Shown piece by piece: positions 56,536 through 64,000 of a stretch of 64,000 nucleotides of DNA. Origin of the DNA: Vibrio tubiashii. GTDB lineage: Bacteria; Pseudomonadota; Gammaproteobacteria; Enterobacterales; Vibrionaceae. Made by a program: the position numbers and the translations under genes. How positions within the stretch are numbered: position 1 is the first letter of the stretch; each line of letters begins with the position of its first letter. Below the pieces are notes generated by a model, which was not told the DNA's origin, searched no databases, and saw only the letters and a program-made list of their open reading frames with translations. The stretch lies in contig NZ_CP117029.1 of NCBI RefSeq assembly GCF_028551255.1, positions 372,001 through 436,000 of the forward strand, read 5' to 3'.

Positions 56536-57129
56536 TCCATTCTTCTTTTCACCCACTTTAGGCTCGGTTCCTTCAAATAGGCGCTTAATGTTTTGGTGAT
56601 GACGGAAAATAATCAAACAGCACAGCATGGCTACTGGCAGTGTATATTGCGGCTTGACCATCCACGTATAAAAAGGGGCAAGCAACACAGTGACAATCGC
56701 GGCCAGAGACGAGTAGCGGAACAAAAACGCCACGCTTAGCCAAGTTGCGATGATCATGCCCGTCAGATCTAATCCAATCGGAGCAATGGCGCCCAAGGCT
56801 GTCGCTACCCCTTTGCCGCCCTTAAAGTGAAAGAACAGCGGGTACATATGACCTAAGCAGGCGGCAATCGCGATAACGCCAAGAATGATAGGATCAATAT
56901 CAAGGAAGTAACCACCCCAAACAGGAATGGTGCCTTTCAACATGTCACACAGAAGAACAGCAACCGCTGCTTTCTTGCCGCCAATTCTGAGTACGTTAGT
57001 CGCGCCAGGGTTGTTTGAACCAACACCACGAGGATCCGGTAAGCGCAGTACACGACAAATCAGCACTGCACTCGATATCGAGCCTAGCAAATAGGCAAAG
57101 ATGATCATGATCAGTGCTAGTGGGGTCAT
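56518..57129 (-). CDS. plsY: Acyl-phosphate glycerol-3-phosphate acyltransferase PlsY
   Basis: 203 residues (E. coli 205), a five-helix inner-membrane enzyme that acylates glycerol-3-phosphate from acyl-phosphate. The three PlsY motifs are visible: [28 protein letters not shown] (phosphate loop), and [21 protein letters not shown]. It is divergent from folB. Confidence 0.96.
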   Translation of the reverse strand: MTPLALIMIIFAYLLGSISSAVLICRVLRLPDPRGVGSNNPGATNVLRIGGKKAAVAVLLCDMLKGTIPVWGGYFLDIDPIILGVIAIAACLGHMYPLFFHFKGGKGVATALGAIAPIGLDLTGMIIATWLSVAFLFRYSSLAAIVTVLLAPFYTWMVKPQYTLPVAMLCCLIIFRHHQNIKRLFEGTEPKVGEKKNGLNKAS

Positions 57130-57300
57130 AGTAGAGTAACTCGTCCGAAACAGGTGTTAGCCAAGCAAGTAACTGATATCATATCGCGCTTGACGCTCTC
57201 AAACTACAATATCAGTCTAGTTTGAGCTGCAAATAGTACGACTTTTTAGGTAACTTGGGTATCCGACCTCTAAGATAACCGACTCTACAGGAAGCAACAG

Positions 57301-57654
57301 ATGGACAAAGTATTTATTGAGCAACTCGAAGTGATCACCACGATTGGAGTTTATGATTGGGAACAAGAGATCAAACAAAAATTGGTGCTTGATATCGAAA
57401 TGGCTCACGATAATCGTCCTGCAGGTAAAAGCGATGATGTGGTCGATGCGCTTGATTACGCTCAGGTTAGCCAGGCGGTGCTGTCTCATATTGAAGGCGG
57501 TCGATTCCTGTTAGTCGAGCGTGTTGCCGAAGAAGTCGCTGAACTGATTATGTCTCGCTTCAATGTACCTTGGATCAAAATTCGTTTAACTAAGCCGGGA
57601 GCTGTCCCTCAGGCAGCAGGTGTGGGTGTGGTGATCGAAAGAGGCGCTGCATGA
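57301..57654 (+). CDS. folB: Dihydroneopterin aldolase
   Basis: 117 residues (E. coli 122). It cleaves dihydroneopterin in folate synthesis. It shows TTIGVYDWEQEIKQKLV with the conserved Glu, a central DALDYAQVSQAV segment and the C-terminal VRLTKPGAVPQA-type strand (here RLTKPGAVPQAAGVGVVIER). GGAAG precedes the ATG at 57301. Its TGA overlaps the ATG of folK, so the two are translated together. Confidence 0.93.
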   Translation: MDKVFIEQLEVITTIGVYDWEQEIKQKLVLDIEMAHDNRPAGKSDDVVDALDYAQVSQAVLSHIEGGRFLLVERVAEEVAELIMSRFNVPWIKIRLTKPGAVPQAAGVGVVIERGAA

Positions 57655-58136
57655 TCACTACCTATATAGGTATTGGCTCAAACATTGACAGGCGCAAACA
57701 TATCCAAGCCGCCATTACTGAGTTGAATGCGATCGGTAGCGACATTCGCTTATCGACGATTTATGAGTGCGAGTCGATTGGCTTTGAGAGCAATGCCTTT
57801 TACAACCTTGTCGTAGAAATGAAAACATCGTTAACTTTAACGGAATTTTCACGACAACTGCGTAAAATTGAGCTCAAATGGGGGCGCGCTGAGAACGCTG
57901 GCAAGTTTGAGCCTCGCACTGTCGATCTCGATATTATCCTGTTTGGTGATCAAACTTGTTCATCTAAGCCTGAGATACCGCGTGGTGATATTTTTAAATA
58001 TGCCTTTGTTCTCAAGCCACTGTTCGAGCTTTGTCCGCAATTAGTTGTCCCTCAAGATGGACGGACGATTGAACAAATTTGGCAGCAGACCTCGTTTGAT
58101 ACTGATTTAGAAGCCATCCCATTATGGTTTAACTAA
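57651..58136 (+). CDS. folK: 2-amino-4-hydroxy-6-hydroxymethyldihydropteridine pyrophosphokinase
   Basis: 161 residues (E. coli 159). It transfers pyrophosphate from ATP to the pterin before dihydropteroate synthase. It shows YIGIGSNIDRRKHIQAA and the paired acids of RTVDLDIILFGD, the magnesium-binding signature. GWGRAENAGKFEPR is the catalytic loop, with G replaced by K at its start (KWGRAENAG). The start overlaps folB. uppP follows 33 bases later. Confidence 0.94.
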   Translation: MITTYIGIGSNIDRRKHIQAAITELNAIGSDIRLSTIYECESIGFESNAFYNLVVEMKTSLTLTEFSRQLRKIELKWGRAENAGKFEPRTVDLDIILFGDQTCSSKPEIPRGDIFKYAFVLKPLFELCPQLVVPQDGRTIEQIWQQTSFDTDLEAIPLWFN

Positions 58137-58169
58137 GGTCACAAGACCTGAAGACGTTATGAGATTTTA

Positions 58170-58973
58170 ATGAGTTATTTTGAAGCTTTTGTTCTTGCTT
58201 TGATTCAAGGACTAACCGAATTTTTGCCTATTTCTAGTTCTGCGCATCTGATTCTGCCATCGGCCGTTCTGGGTTGGGAAGACCAAGGGCTAGCATTTGA
58301 TGTTGCAGTGCACGTTGGTACTTTAGCTGCGGTAGTGATCTATTTCCGCAAAGAAGTGATTAGCTTACTCTCCGCATTCTTAGGTTCGATTTTTAAAGGC
58401 GAGCGCAGCAAAGAAGCTAAGTTAGCATGGATGATTATCTTAGCGACCCTTCCAGCCTGTGTGTTTGGCTTGCTGATGAAAGACATTATCGAGCTGTATT
58501 TGCGTAGTGCTTGGGTTATTGCGACGACAACCATCGTATTTGGCTTACTGCTTTGGTATGTCGATAAAAACTCAAAGTTAGCCGATGATGAGTATCAAGC
58601 AGATTGGAAGAAAGCGCTGTTTATTGGTATCGCTCAGGCAATGGCGATGATCCCAGGCACGTCTCGCTCTGGTGCAACCATCACTGCGGCTCTGTATCTT
58701 GGTTTTACCCGTGAAGCGGCGGCTCGTTTTTCGTTTCTAATGTCGATTCCAATCATCTTGTTAGCGGGCGGTTATCTAGGCCTTAAGCTAGTCACGAGTG
58801 GTGAACCTATCCACTTAGGCTTTTTGCTAACAGGGATTGTGACTTCTTTTATTAGTGCCTACATCTGTATCCACTTCTTCTTGAAGCTTATTTCGCGCAT
58901 GGGTATGACACCATTTGTTATCTACCGTTTGATTTTAGGTGTTGGCTTGTTTGCGTTTTTAATGATGAACTAA
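58170..58973 (+). CDS. uppP: Undecaprenyl-diphosphatase UppP (BacA)
   Basis: 267 residues (E. coli 273), with about eight membrane segments. It dephosphorylates undecaprenyl diphosphate to recycle the lipid carrier for peptidoglycan and O-antigen synthesis, and gives bacitracin resistance. Both signatures are clear: [18 protein letters not shown] with the catalytic Glu, and [17 protein letters not shown]. It may be cotranscribed with folB-folK. Confidence 0.96.
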   Translation: MSYFEAFVLALIQGLTEFLPISSSAHLILPSAVLGWEDQGLAFDVAVHVGTLAAVVIYFRKEVISLLSAFLGSIFKGERSKEAKLAWMIILATLPACVFGLLMKDIIELYLRSAWVIATTTIVFGLLLWYVDKNSKLADDEYQADWKKALFIGIAQAMAMIPGTSRSGATITAALYLGFTREAAARFSFLMSIPIILLAGGYLGLKLVTSGEPIHLGFLLTGIVTSFISAYICIHFFLKLISRMGMTPFVIYRLILGVGLFAFLMMN

Positions 58974-59087
58974 GTCTTTCAAACAGATACACAATCTTTA
59001 CTAAGTCCACATAGTCCAATCTCGCTTGAACCACGACATTGTGATATATATGTGGTCTTTCTTTATCTCTCTTCTTTGATTGACGGT

Positions 59088-59366
59088 ATGCGGATTTTTG
59101 CACTGACCCTAACCTTAGTTTTAGGCTGGCTACAATTTGAACTGTGGTTCGGCAAAAATGGCATTTCCGATTTTCAGGCCGTGAATGCTGAAACCCAAGT
59201 ACAGCACCAAGTGAATGGCAACTTAAAAACTCGCAATGATGAAATGTTTGCGGAGATCGATGATTTACGCCAAGGGCTTGATGCGATTGAAGAACGCGCT
59301 CGCCATGAGCTTGGTATGATCAAAGAAGGGGAAACTTTCTATCGTATCGTTGGAGAGGACAATTAA
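59088..59366 (+). CDS. ftsB: Cell division protein FtsB
   Basis: 92 residues from the ATG at 59088; a GTG at 59052 would add 12 residues. There is an N-terminal membrane helix (about 4-20; [15 protein letters not shown]), a periplasmic coiled coil (about 28-60) and the conserved [20 protein letters not shown] tail. It bridges FtsQ and FtsL in the divisome. ispD starts immediately after its stop. Confidence 0.93.
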   Translation: MRIFALTLTLVLGWLQFELWFGKNGISDFQAVNAETQVQHQVNGNLKTRNDEMFAEIDDLRQGLDAIEERARHELGMIKEGETFYRIVGEDN

Positions 59367-60071
59367 ATGTCTTCGACCCGTCTGTCTGTGGTAGCTGTGG
59401 TCCCCGCCGCTGGTGTAGGGAGTCGCATGAAAGCGGACCGCCCTAAGCAGTACCTCCAGATCCAAGGTCATACAGTATTAGAGCATACTGTTGAAAAACT
59501 TTTGCTCCATCCTATGGTCCATAAAGTTGTCGTCGCGATTACAGACGGTGACCCATACTATCCAGAACTTTCATTAGCAGAGAACCCGAATGTTATTCGA
59601 GTGCCGGGTGGTAAAGAACGGGCAGATTCCGTGTTATCCGCTTTGCAGTACATCGAGCAAAATCAACTCGCCGAATGGGCGCTAGTACATGATGCGGCGC
59701 GGCCATGTTTCGCACTTGAAGATGTCGATCGTTTGATGTCAGAAGCCGATAACAATCAGTTAGGCGGTATTCTTGCAGCGCCAGTTCGAGACACGATGAA
59801 ACGAGCGGATAGTGAGCAAAATATTGATCATACTGTCGAAAGAGAAGCATTGTGGCATGCACTTACTCCACAACTTTTTAAAACTCAGCCGCTAACAGAA
59901 GCATTGACGAAGGCGCTCGCAAGTGGTGTTGCTATCACTGATGAAGCGTCAGCAATGGAATGGTTAGGAGAAAAGCCCGCCTTAGTACAAGGACGCGCTG
60001 ACAATATAAAAATAACCCAACCAGAAGATTTAGCGTTAGCTGAGTTTTATCTAAATAGAAACAAAGGATAA
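59367..60071 (+). CDS. ispD: 2-C-methyl-D-erythritol 4-phosphate cytidylyltransferase
   Basis: 234 residues (E. coli 236). It makes CDP-methylerythritol in the non-mevalonate isoprenoid pathway. The CTP-binding loop VVPAAGVGSRMKADRPKQYL, VPGGKERADSVLSAL, and VHDAARPC are present. ITDEASAMEW lies near the C-terminus. It directly follows ftsB and is 3 bases from ispF. Confidence 0.97.
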   Translation: MSSTRLSVVAVVPAAGVGSRMKADRPKQYLQIQGHTVLEHTVEKLLLHPMVHKVVVAITDGDPYYPELSLAENPNVIRVPGGKERADSVLSALQYIEQNQLAEWALVHDAARPCFALEDVDRLMSEADNNQLGGILAAPVRDTMKRADSEQNIDHTVEREALWHALTPQLFKTQPLTEALTKALASGVAITDEASAMEWLGEKPALVQGRADNIKITQPEDLALAEFYLNRNKG

Positions 60072-60074
60072 CTC

Positions 60075-60551
60075 ATGATTCGAATTGGCCACGGCTTTGA
60101 TGTGCATAAATTTGGTGGCGAAGGCCCGGTTATAATTGGTGGTGTTGACGTTCCATATGAGCAAGGGCTGATTGCCCACTCGGATGGTGATGTCGCTCTA
60201 CACGCATTGTGTGACGCATTGCTAGGTGCAATCGCTGCTGGTGATATTGGTCGTCATTTCCCTGATACTGATGACAAGTGGAAAGGAGCCAATAGCCGAG
60301 ATTTATTACGCGATGTTTACCGTCGAGTGCGAGAACAAGGCTATATTCTTGGTAATGCTGACGTTACGATCATGGCGCAGGCACCTAAAATGGCGCCGCA
60401 TATTGAGTCTATGTGTCAGTTGATTGCCCAAGATCTGGAAACAGATATCGGTAATGTGAACGTGAAAGCAACGACGACTGAGCGTTTGGGTTTCACTGGG
60501 CGCAAAGAAGGTATTGCAACTGCAGCGGTTGTGGTGCTGATTAAAGAATAA
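60075..60551 (+). CDS. ispF: 2-C-methyl-D-erythritol 2,4-cyclodiphosphate synthase
   Basis: 158 residues (E. coli 159). It converts CDP-methylerythritol phosphate to the cyclic diphosphate. It shows [11 protein letters not shown] (zinc-binding Asp and His), [18 protein letters not shown], and the C-terminal [17 protein letters not shown]. It is tightly linked to ispD, as in most proteobacteria. Confidence 0.97.
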   Translation: MIRIGHGFDVHKFGGEGPVIIGGVDVPYEQGLIAHSDGDVALHALCDALLGAIAAGDIGRHFPDTDDKWKGANSRDLLRDVYRRVREQGYILGNADVTIMAQAPKMAPHIESMCQLIAQDLETDIGNVNVKATTTERLGFTGRKEGIATAAVVVLIKE

Positions 60552-60604
60552 ATAGATTACTGGTTGGCTCGAATTGTTTTGGCTGCCAAGTAATGGAAAA
60601 AACT

Positions 60605-61651
60605 ATGTCTGATATTTTATCTCCATTGGCTTACTTAAATGGTAAGCCAGTAGCAAAGGGCAAGCTAAAAGTTGAGCCTGAGCATTTTCAAGTCAACGAA
60701 AATTTAGGTTTTGATTTCACTGGTAGCGGCGAACACCTTATGGTGCGTATCCGTAAAACGGGTGAAAATACTAGCTTTGTCGCGAATGAATTGGCCAAAG
60801 CATGCGGTGTCAAATCTAAAGATGTGAGCTGGGCTGGCCTTAAAGACCGCCATGCAGTCACAGAGCAGTGGCTGAGTGTCCATTTGCCAAAAGGAGACAC
60901 ACCAGATTTTAGTGCTTTCCTCGCCCAATATCCGAGTATTGAAATACTGGCAACAGACAGACATAACAAAAAGTTGCGCCCGGGTGACTTGGTTGGCAAC
61001 GAATTTACGCTGACCATCACTGAAGTGAGCGATGTGCAAGATGTGGTGTCACGTTTAGAGTCTGTGGTGAAAACAGGGGTGCCAAACTATTTTGGTAGCC
61101 AGCGCTTTGGTAATCAAGGTAATAACCTTAACGAAGCTCGTCGCTGGGGGCGAGAGAACGTCCGCACTCGCAACCAGAATAAACGTAGCCTTTATTTGTC
61201 TGCTGCACGATCTTGGATCTTCAACTCGATTCTATCAGAGCGTATTGAGAAAGACCTTTTCGCTCAGCCAGTGATGGGAGACATCGTTTTGCAAGGTGAT
61301 GAGCGAGTGACTATCACTCAGGACAATCTAGCTAGTGTGACGGAGCAACTGAGTTTAGGCCAAGCGCAAATTACTGCCGCAATGGCGGGCGATAACGCTT
61401 TACCGACTTTAGAGCAAGCGCTTGAGCTTGAGCAGCCGCATTTGGATGCAGAGCCTGACCTTATGGCATTGATTCGTGGTAATCGCATGCGTCATGAGCG
61501 ACGTGAGATTTCATTAATGCCTCAAGACCTCACTTGGCAAGTTAATGGTGACCAAGTGACTTTGAAGTTCTCTTTAGATGCAGGCTGTTTTGCGACTGCC
61601 ATTGTTCGAGAGCTAATTGAAGAGGTCGAAGTGGAGCGCCACTATCAATGA
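60605..61651 (+). CDS. truD: tRNA pseudouridine-13 synthase TruD
   Basis: 348 residues from the ATG at 60605 (E. coli 349); an ATG four codons upstream is also possible, but relatives begin near [11 protein letters not shown]. It isomerises U13 in tRNA-Glu. It has the TruD signature with the catalytic Asp in [14 protein letters not shown] (about 80), [11 protein letters not shown], and [16 protein letters not shown]. It overlaps surE by 4 bases (ATGA). Confidence 0.96.
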   Translation: MSDILSPLAYLNGKPVAKGKLKVEPEHFQVNENLGFDFTGSGEHLMVRIRKTGENTSFVANELAKACGVKSKDVSWAGLKDRHAVTEQWLSVHLPKGDTPDFSAFLAQYPSIEILATDRHNKKLRPGDLVGNEFTLTITEVSDVQDVVSRLESVVKTGVPNYFGSQRFGNQGNNLNEARRWGRENVRTRNQNKRSLYLSAARSWIFNSILSERIEKDLFAQPVMGDIVLQGDERVTITQDNLASVTEQLSLGQAQITAAMAGDNALPTLEQALELEQPHLDAEPDLMALIRGNRMRHERREISLMPQDLTWQVNGDQVTLKFSLDAGCFATAIVRELIEEVEVERHYQ

Positions 61652-62406
61652 ATGATAAGCCACTAAAAATCTTAATGAGTAACGATGATGGCGTTCATGC
61701 TGAAGGGATTCATGCCTTAGCCGATTCGTTAAGAGATATGGCAGAGGTGACGATCGTTGCGCCTGACCGTAACCGCTCTGGTGCTTCTAACTCATTAACG
61801 TTAGAGCAGCCCTTACGTGTGACAGAAATTTCACCAAAGATTTTTTCAGTTCAAGGGACACCAACGGACTGTGTCCACTTTGCGCTCAATGAGTTGATGA
61901 AAGATGACTTGCCTGATCTGGTACTGGCCGGAATTAACCACGGTGCTAACTTAGGTGATGACGTGCTTTATTCGGGGACTGTAGCAGCAGCAATGGAAGG
62001 CCACTTTCTTGGCGTACAAGCGATAGCATTTTCGCTGGTGGGTAAGCATCATTTTGCAACTGCAGCAGCCATTGCGCGCGAGTTAGTCTCTCAGCATGCA
62101 GCCAAACCTATTCCAACCAACAGGCTTCTCAACGTTAATATTCCAGATGTTGAGCTTTCTCGGCTCAAAGGAACTCAGGTGACTCGACTGGGTGCGCGCC
62201 ATCACGCTGAAGCAATGATTAAGCAGAAAGATCCTCGTGGTCATGATATTTATTGGTTAGGTCCTCCAGGTAAAGAGCAAGATGCTGGAGAGGGGACGGA
62301 TTTCTTTGCGATTGAGCAAGGTTACGTATCAGTAACACCGCTGCAAGTTGACCTGACGGCGCACGAATCTCTGACAAGTATGGATAACTGGTTAAAGGAA
62401 CAATAA
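61648..62406 (+). CDS. surE: 5'/3'-nucleotidase SurE
   Basis: 252 residues (E. coli 253). It is a survival-associated nucleotidase acting on 5'- and 3'-nucleotides and polyphosphate. It shows [13 protein letters not shown] with the metal-binding Asp pair, [15 protein letters not shown], and [23 protein letters not shown]. The start overlaps the truD stop; pcm follows 2 bases after. Confidence 0.97.
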   Translation: MNDKPLKILMSNDDGVHAEGIHALADSLRDMAEVTIVAPDRNRSGASNSLTLEQPLRVTEISPKIFSVQGTPTDCVHFALNELMKDDLPDLVLAGINHGANLGDDVLYSGTVAAAMEGHFLGVQAIAFSLVGKHHFATAAAIARELVSQHAAKPIPTNRLLNVNIPDVELSRLKGTQVTRLGARHHAEAMIKQKDPRGHDIYWLGPPGKEQDAGEGTDFFAIEQGYVSVTPLQVDLTAHESLTSMDNWLKEQ

Positions 62407-62408
62407 GA

Positions 62409-63035
62409 ATGGTAAACCCACATGCTGACAGATTAATCGACTTTCTTGTCGCGAGTGGCATTCAAGATCAGAAAGTGCTCGATGCTATTTATCGTTTACC
62501 GAGAGAGCAATTTGTCTCTCAAGCGATGATGCATCAAGCATACGACAACAATGCATTGCCGATTGGGCAAGGGCAAACCATCTCTCAGCCTTATATCGTC
62601 GCCAAGATGACTGAGATATTGGGCCTAACGAGGCAGAGTAAAGTCCTTGAAGTGGGCACAGGCTCTGGCTACCAAACCGCTGTGTTGGCCCAACTAGTCG
62701 ATCATGTATTTTCGATTGAGCGTATTAAAGCGCTGCAATGGGAAGCTAAGCGTCGACTGAAACAGCTTGATATCTACAATGTTTCGACCAAGCATGGTGA
62801 CGGATGGCAAGGCTGGGCTGCAAAAGCCCCATTCGATGCGATTATCGTTACTGCAGCAGCAGAATCAGTACCTGCGGCATTACTTGCTCAGTTAGCTGAG
62901 GGCGGCGTTATGGTGATTCCTGTCGGGAATGAAGAACAGCAATTGTTGAAGATTACCCGTAACGGTGACGATTATCTCTCCGAAGTGATAGAGATGGTGC
63001 GGTTTGTTCCTTTGGTTGCAGGTGATCTGGCATAA
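62409..63035 (+). CDS. pcm: Protein-L-isoaspartate O-methyltransferase
   Basis: 208 residues, as in E. coli. It methylates isoaspartyl residues in damaged proteins to start their repair. It shows LPREQFV near 31, [13 protein letters not shown], the SAM motif [16 protein letters not shown], and [15 protein letters not shown]. It belongs to the surE-pcm-nlpD-rpoS stationary-phase group and is 2 bases from nlpD. Confidence 0.97.
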   Translation: MVNPHADRLIDFLVASGIQDQKVLDAIYRLPREQFVSQAMMHQAYDNNALPIGQGQTISQPYIVAKMTEILGLTRQSKVLEVGTGSGYQTAVLAQLVDHVFSIERIKALQWEAKRRLKQLDIYNVSTKHGDGWQGWAAKAPFDAIIVTAAAESVPAALLAQLAEGGVMVIPVGNEEQQLLKITRNGDDYLSEVIEMVRFVPLVAGDLA

Positions 63036-63037
63036 AG

Positions 63038-63949
63038 ATGAAGCAGCAGTCTTACTTTCTTCTGGTATTAGCCTTGTGCAGCGTATTGATTGGATGCGCG
63101 GCGCATACTCCTGCGCCAGTGACCGGACTGAAAAAAGACTACAGCTCAGTATCAAGAGGTAGCTATCGAGGCAGTTACTACCAAGTTGAAAAAGGCGATA
63201 CGCTGTATTTTATAGCCTATGTCACAGACAAGGATGTAAAAGAAATCATTAGTTACAATGGTTTGAAAGCCCCTTATACCATCTATCCAGGACAAAAGTT
63301 AAAGCTATGGCAGCCCGCTTATACCGCACCAGCGTACGGTGGTACTGGGGCGGGCGCTGTTGTGGCTGCGGCAAGCACACCATCTACCCCAAGCAATAAG
63401 TCAAGTTCGAGCAAAAACTCGAATCAAAAGGTTAGCTCAACTCAAGCTAAGAAAGATCACAAAACGGCGAAAAAAGATCCTCCAAAGAAGGTTGATCAAT
63501 CGAAATCAAAGGAGTATGTTGGTTCTACAGGTAAACAAAATGTTAACAAAACTGTTAGCAAACCAGCTACCAACAACAATAAAATTTCCAAGTGGTTATG
63601 GCCAACAAAAGGGAGAGTAATCAAAAACTTTTCTGCTGGAGATCAAGGGAATAAAGGTATTGATATCGCAGGACAGCGGGGTCAATCCATCGTATCAACA
63701 GCAGGTGGCACCGTCGTTTATTCAGGCAATGCGCTACGTGGTTACGGTAATCTCGTGATTATAAAACATAACGACAATTACCTCAGTGCATATGCACATA
63801 ATGATCGGTTGCTAGTACACGAAGGACAAAGTGTAAAAGCAGGCCAAAAGATTGCAACAATGGGCAGCTCAGGAACAAGCAGCGTTCGTTTGCACTTTGA
63901 AATTCGCTATCAAGGTAAGTCAGTAAATCCAAAACGCTACTTACCGTAA
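63038..63949 (+). CDS. nlpD: Lipoprotein NlpD, LysM and degenerate LytM domains
   Basis: 303 residues. A lipoprotein signal with lipobox LIGC (Cys about 20) anchors it to the outer membrane. One LysM domain (about 48-92; YQVEKGDTLYFIAYVTD) binds peptidoglycan. A low-complexity Ser/Lys/Thr-rich linker leads to a C-terminal LytM/M23 domain (about 185-303). The domain lacks catalytic zinc ligands: NKGIDI replaces HxGxD and RLHFEI replaces HLHFEI, so it should activate an amidase (AmiC type) rather than cut peptidoglycan itself. The major rpoS promoter in E. coli lies inside nlpD, and rpoS should follow past the window end. Confidence 0.95.
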   Translation: MKQQSYFLLVLALCSVLIGCAAHTPAPVTGLKKDYSSVSRGSYRGSYYQVEKGDTLYFIAYVTDKDVKEIISYNGLKAPYTIYPGQKLKLWQPAYTAPAYGGTGAGAVVAAASTPSTPSNKSSSSKNSNQKVSSTQAKKDHKTAKKDPPKKVDQSKSKEYVGSTGKQNVNKTVSKPATNNNKISKWLWPTKGRVIKNFSAGDQGNKGIDIAGQRGQSIVSTAGGTVVYSGNALRGYGNLVIIKHNDNYLSAYAHNDRLLVHEGQSVKAGQKIATMGSSGTSSVRLHFEIRYQGKSVNPKRYLP

Positions 63950-64000
63950 ATTTACTGTTAGGTAAAATAGCGACATTAGACGTAGTAATGTCTTGCTAGC
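63950..64000 (+). other. Start of the nlpD-rpoS spacer
   Basis: Non-coding after the nlpD stop up to the window end. An ACATTA/TAATGT dyad lies at about 63974-63991. rpoS is expected beyond but is not visible. Confidence 0.5.

Noticed and set aside
63380..63560. Low-complexity Lys/Ser/Thr region as a frameshift or foreign insert
   Set aside because: It is the usual unstructured linker of NlpD; the frame stays open and the domains on both sides are intact.

Overview
The window is a stretch of a Vibrio chromosome. The closest match to its gene order that I know is Vibrio cholerae chromosome I (fba, mscS, argP, pykF, a DeoR regulator, glmS, a TRAP binding protein, olsF, ispB, rplU-rpmA-obgE, the lptD-apaH genes, the rpsU-rpoD operon, and ftsB-ispD-ispF-truD-surE-pcm-nlpD). 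The species cannot be fixed from sequence alone. No transposase, integrase, prophage or CRISPR array is visible.

Region 1 (1-12.2 kb) is mostly core: the 3' end of fructose-bisphosphate aldolase, mechanosensitive channel mscS, a YbaK-type tRNA-editing protein, divergent argO/argP, a SIMPL-domain protein, a membrane diguanylate cyclase, a GntR regulator, pyruvate kinase, and a DeoR-type regulator followed by glmS.

Region 2 (12.2-32.5 kb) is the accessory-looking part, placed between glmS (with its attTn7 target) and the TRAP binding protein. Those two are neighbours in V. cholerae as I recall it. It holds a complete vibrioferrin siderophore locus in two divergent operons. pvsA-B-C-D-E (minus strand) makes and exports the siderophore. 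psuA-pvuA-pvuB-pvuC-pvuD-pvuE (plus strand) encodes two TonB-dependent receptors and one ABC importer. Fur-box-like sequence fills the shared promoter region. Next comes the mannitol operon mtlA-mtlD-mtlR with a trailing HAD phosphatase, a CRP-like site, and a candidate antisense RNA of the V. cholerae MtlS type over the mtlA leader.

Region 3 (32.8-37.3 kb) has an orphan TRAP solute-binding protein, a fused two-acyltransferase protein of the OlsF type (ornithine lipids), and ispB.

Region 4 (37.5-64 kb) is housekeeping: rplU-rpmA-obgE; yjjP-yjjB-folA; lptD-surA-pdxA-rsmA-apaG-apaH, broken by two terminator-like hairpins; djlA; tRNA-Ile2(CAU); rpsU-yqeY-dnaG-rpoD with an internal terminator; tsaD; an alpha/beta hydrolase; plsY; folB-folK-uppP; and ftsB-ispD-ispF-truD-surE-pcm-nlpD. 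The window ends just after nlpD, where rpoS would be expected.

I found no clearly unprecedented system. The most useful leads are the siderophore/mannitol block beside glmS, the hairpins that appear to tune several operons, the MtlS-like RNA, the repeated TCGAAA operators before the glmS regulator, and the orphan TRAP receptor.
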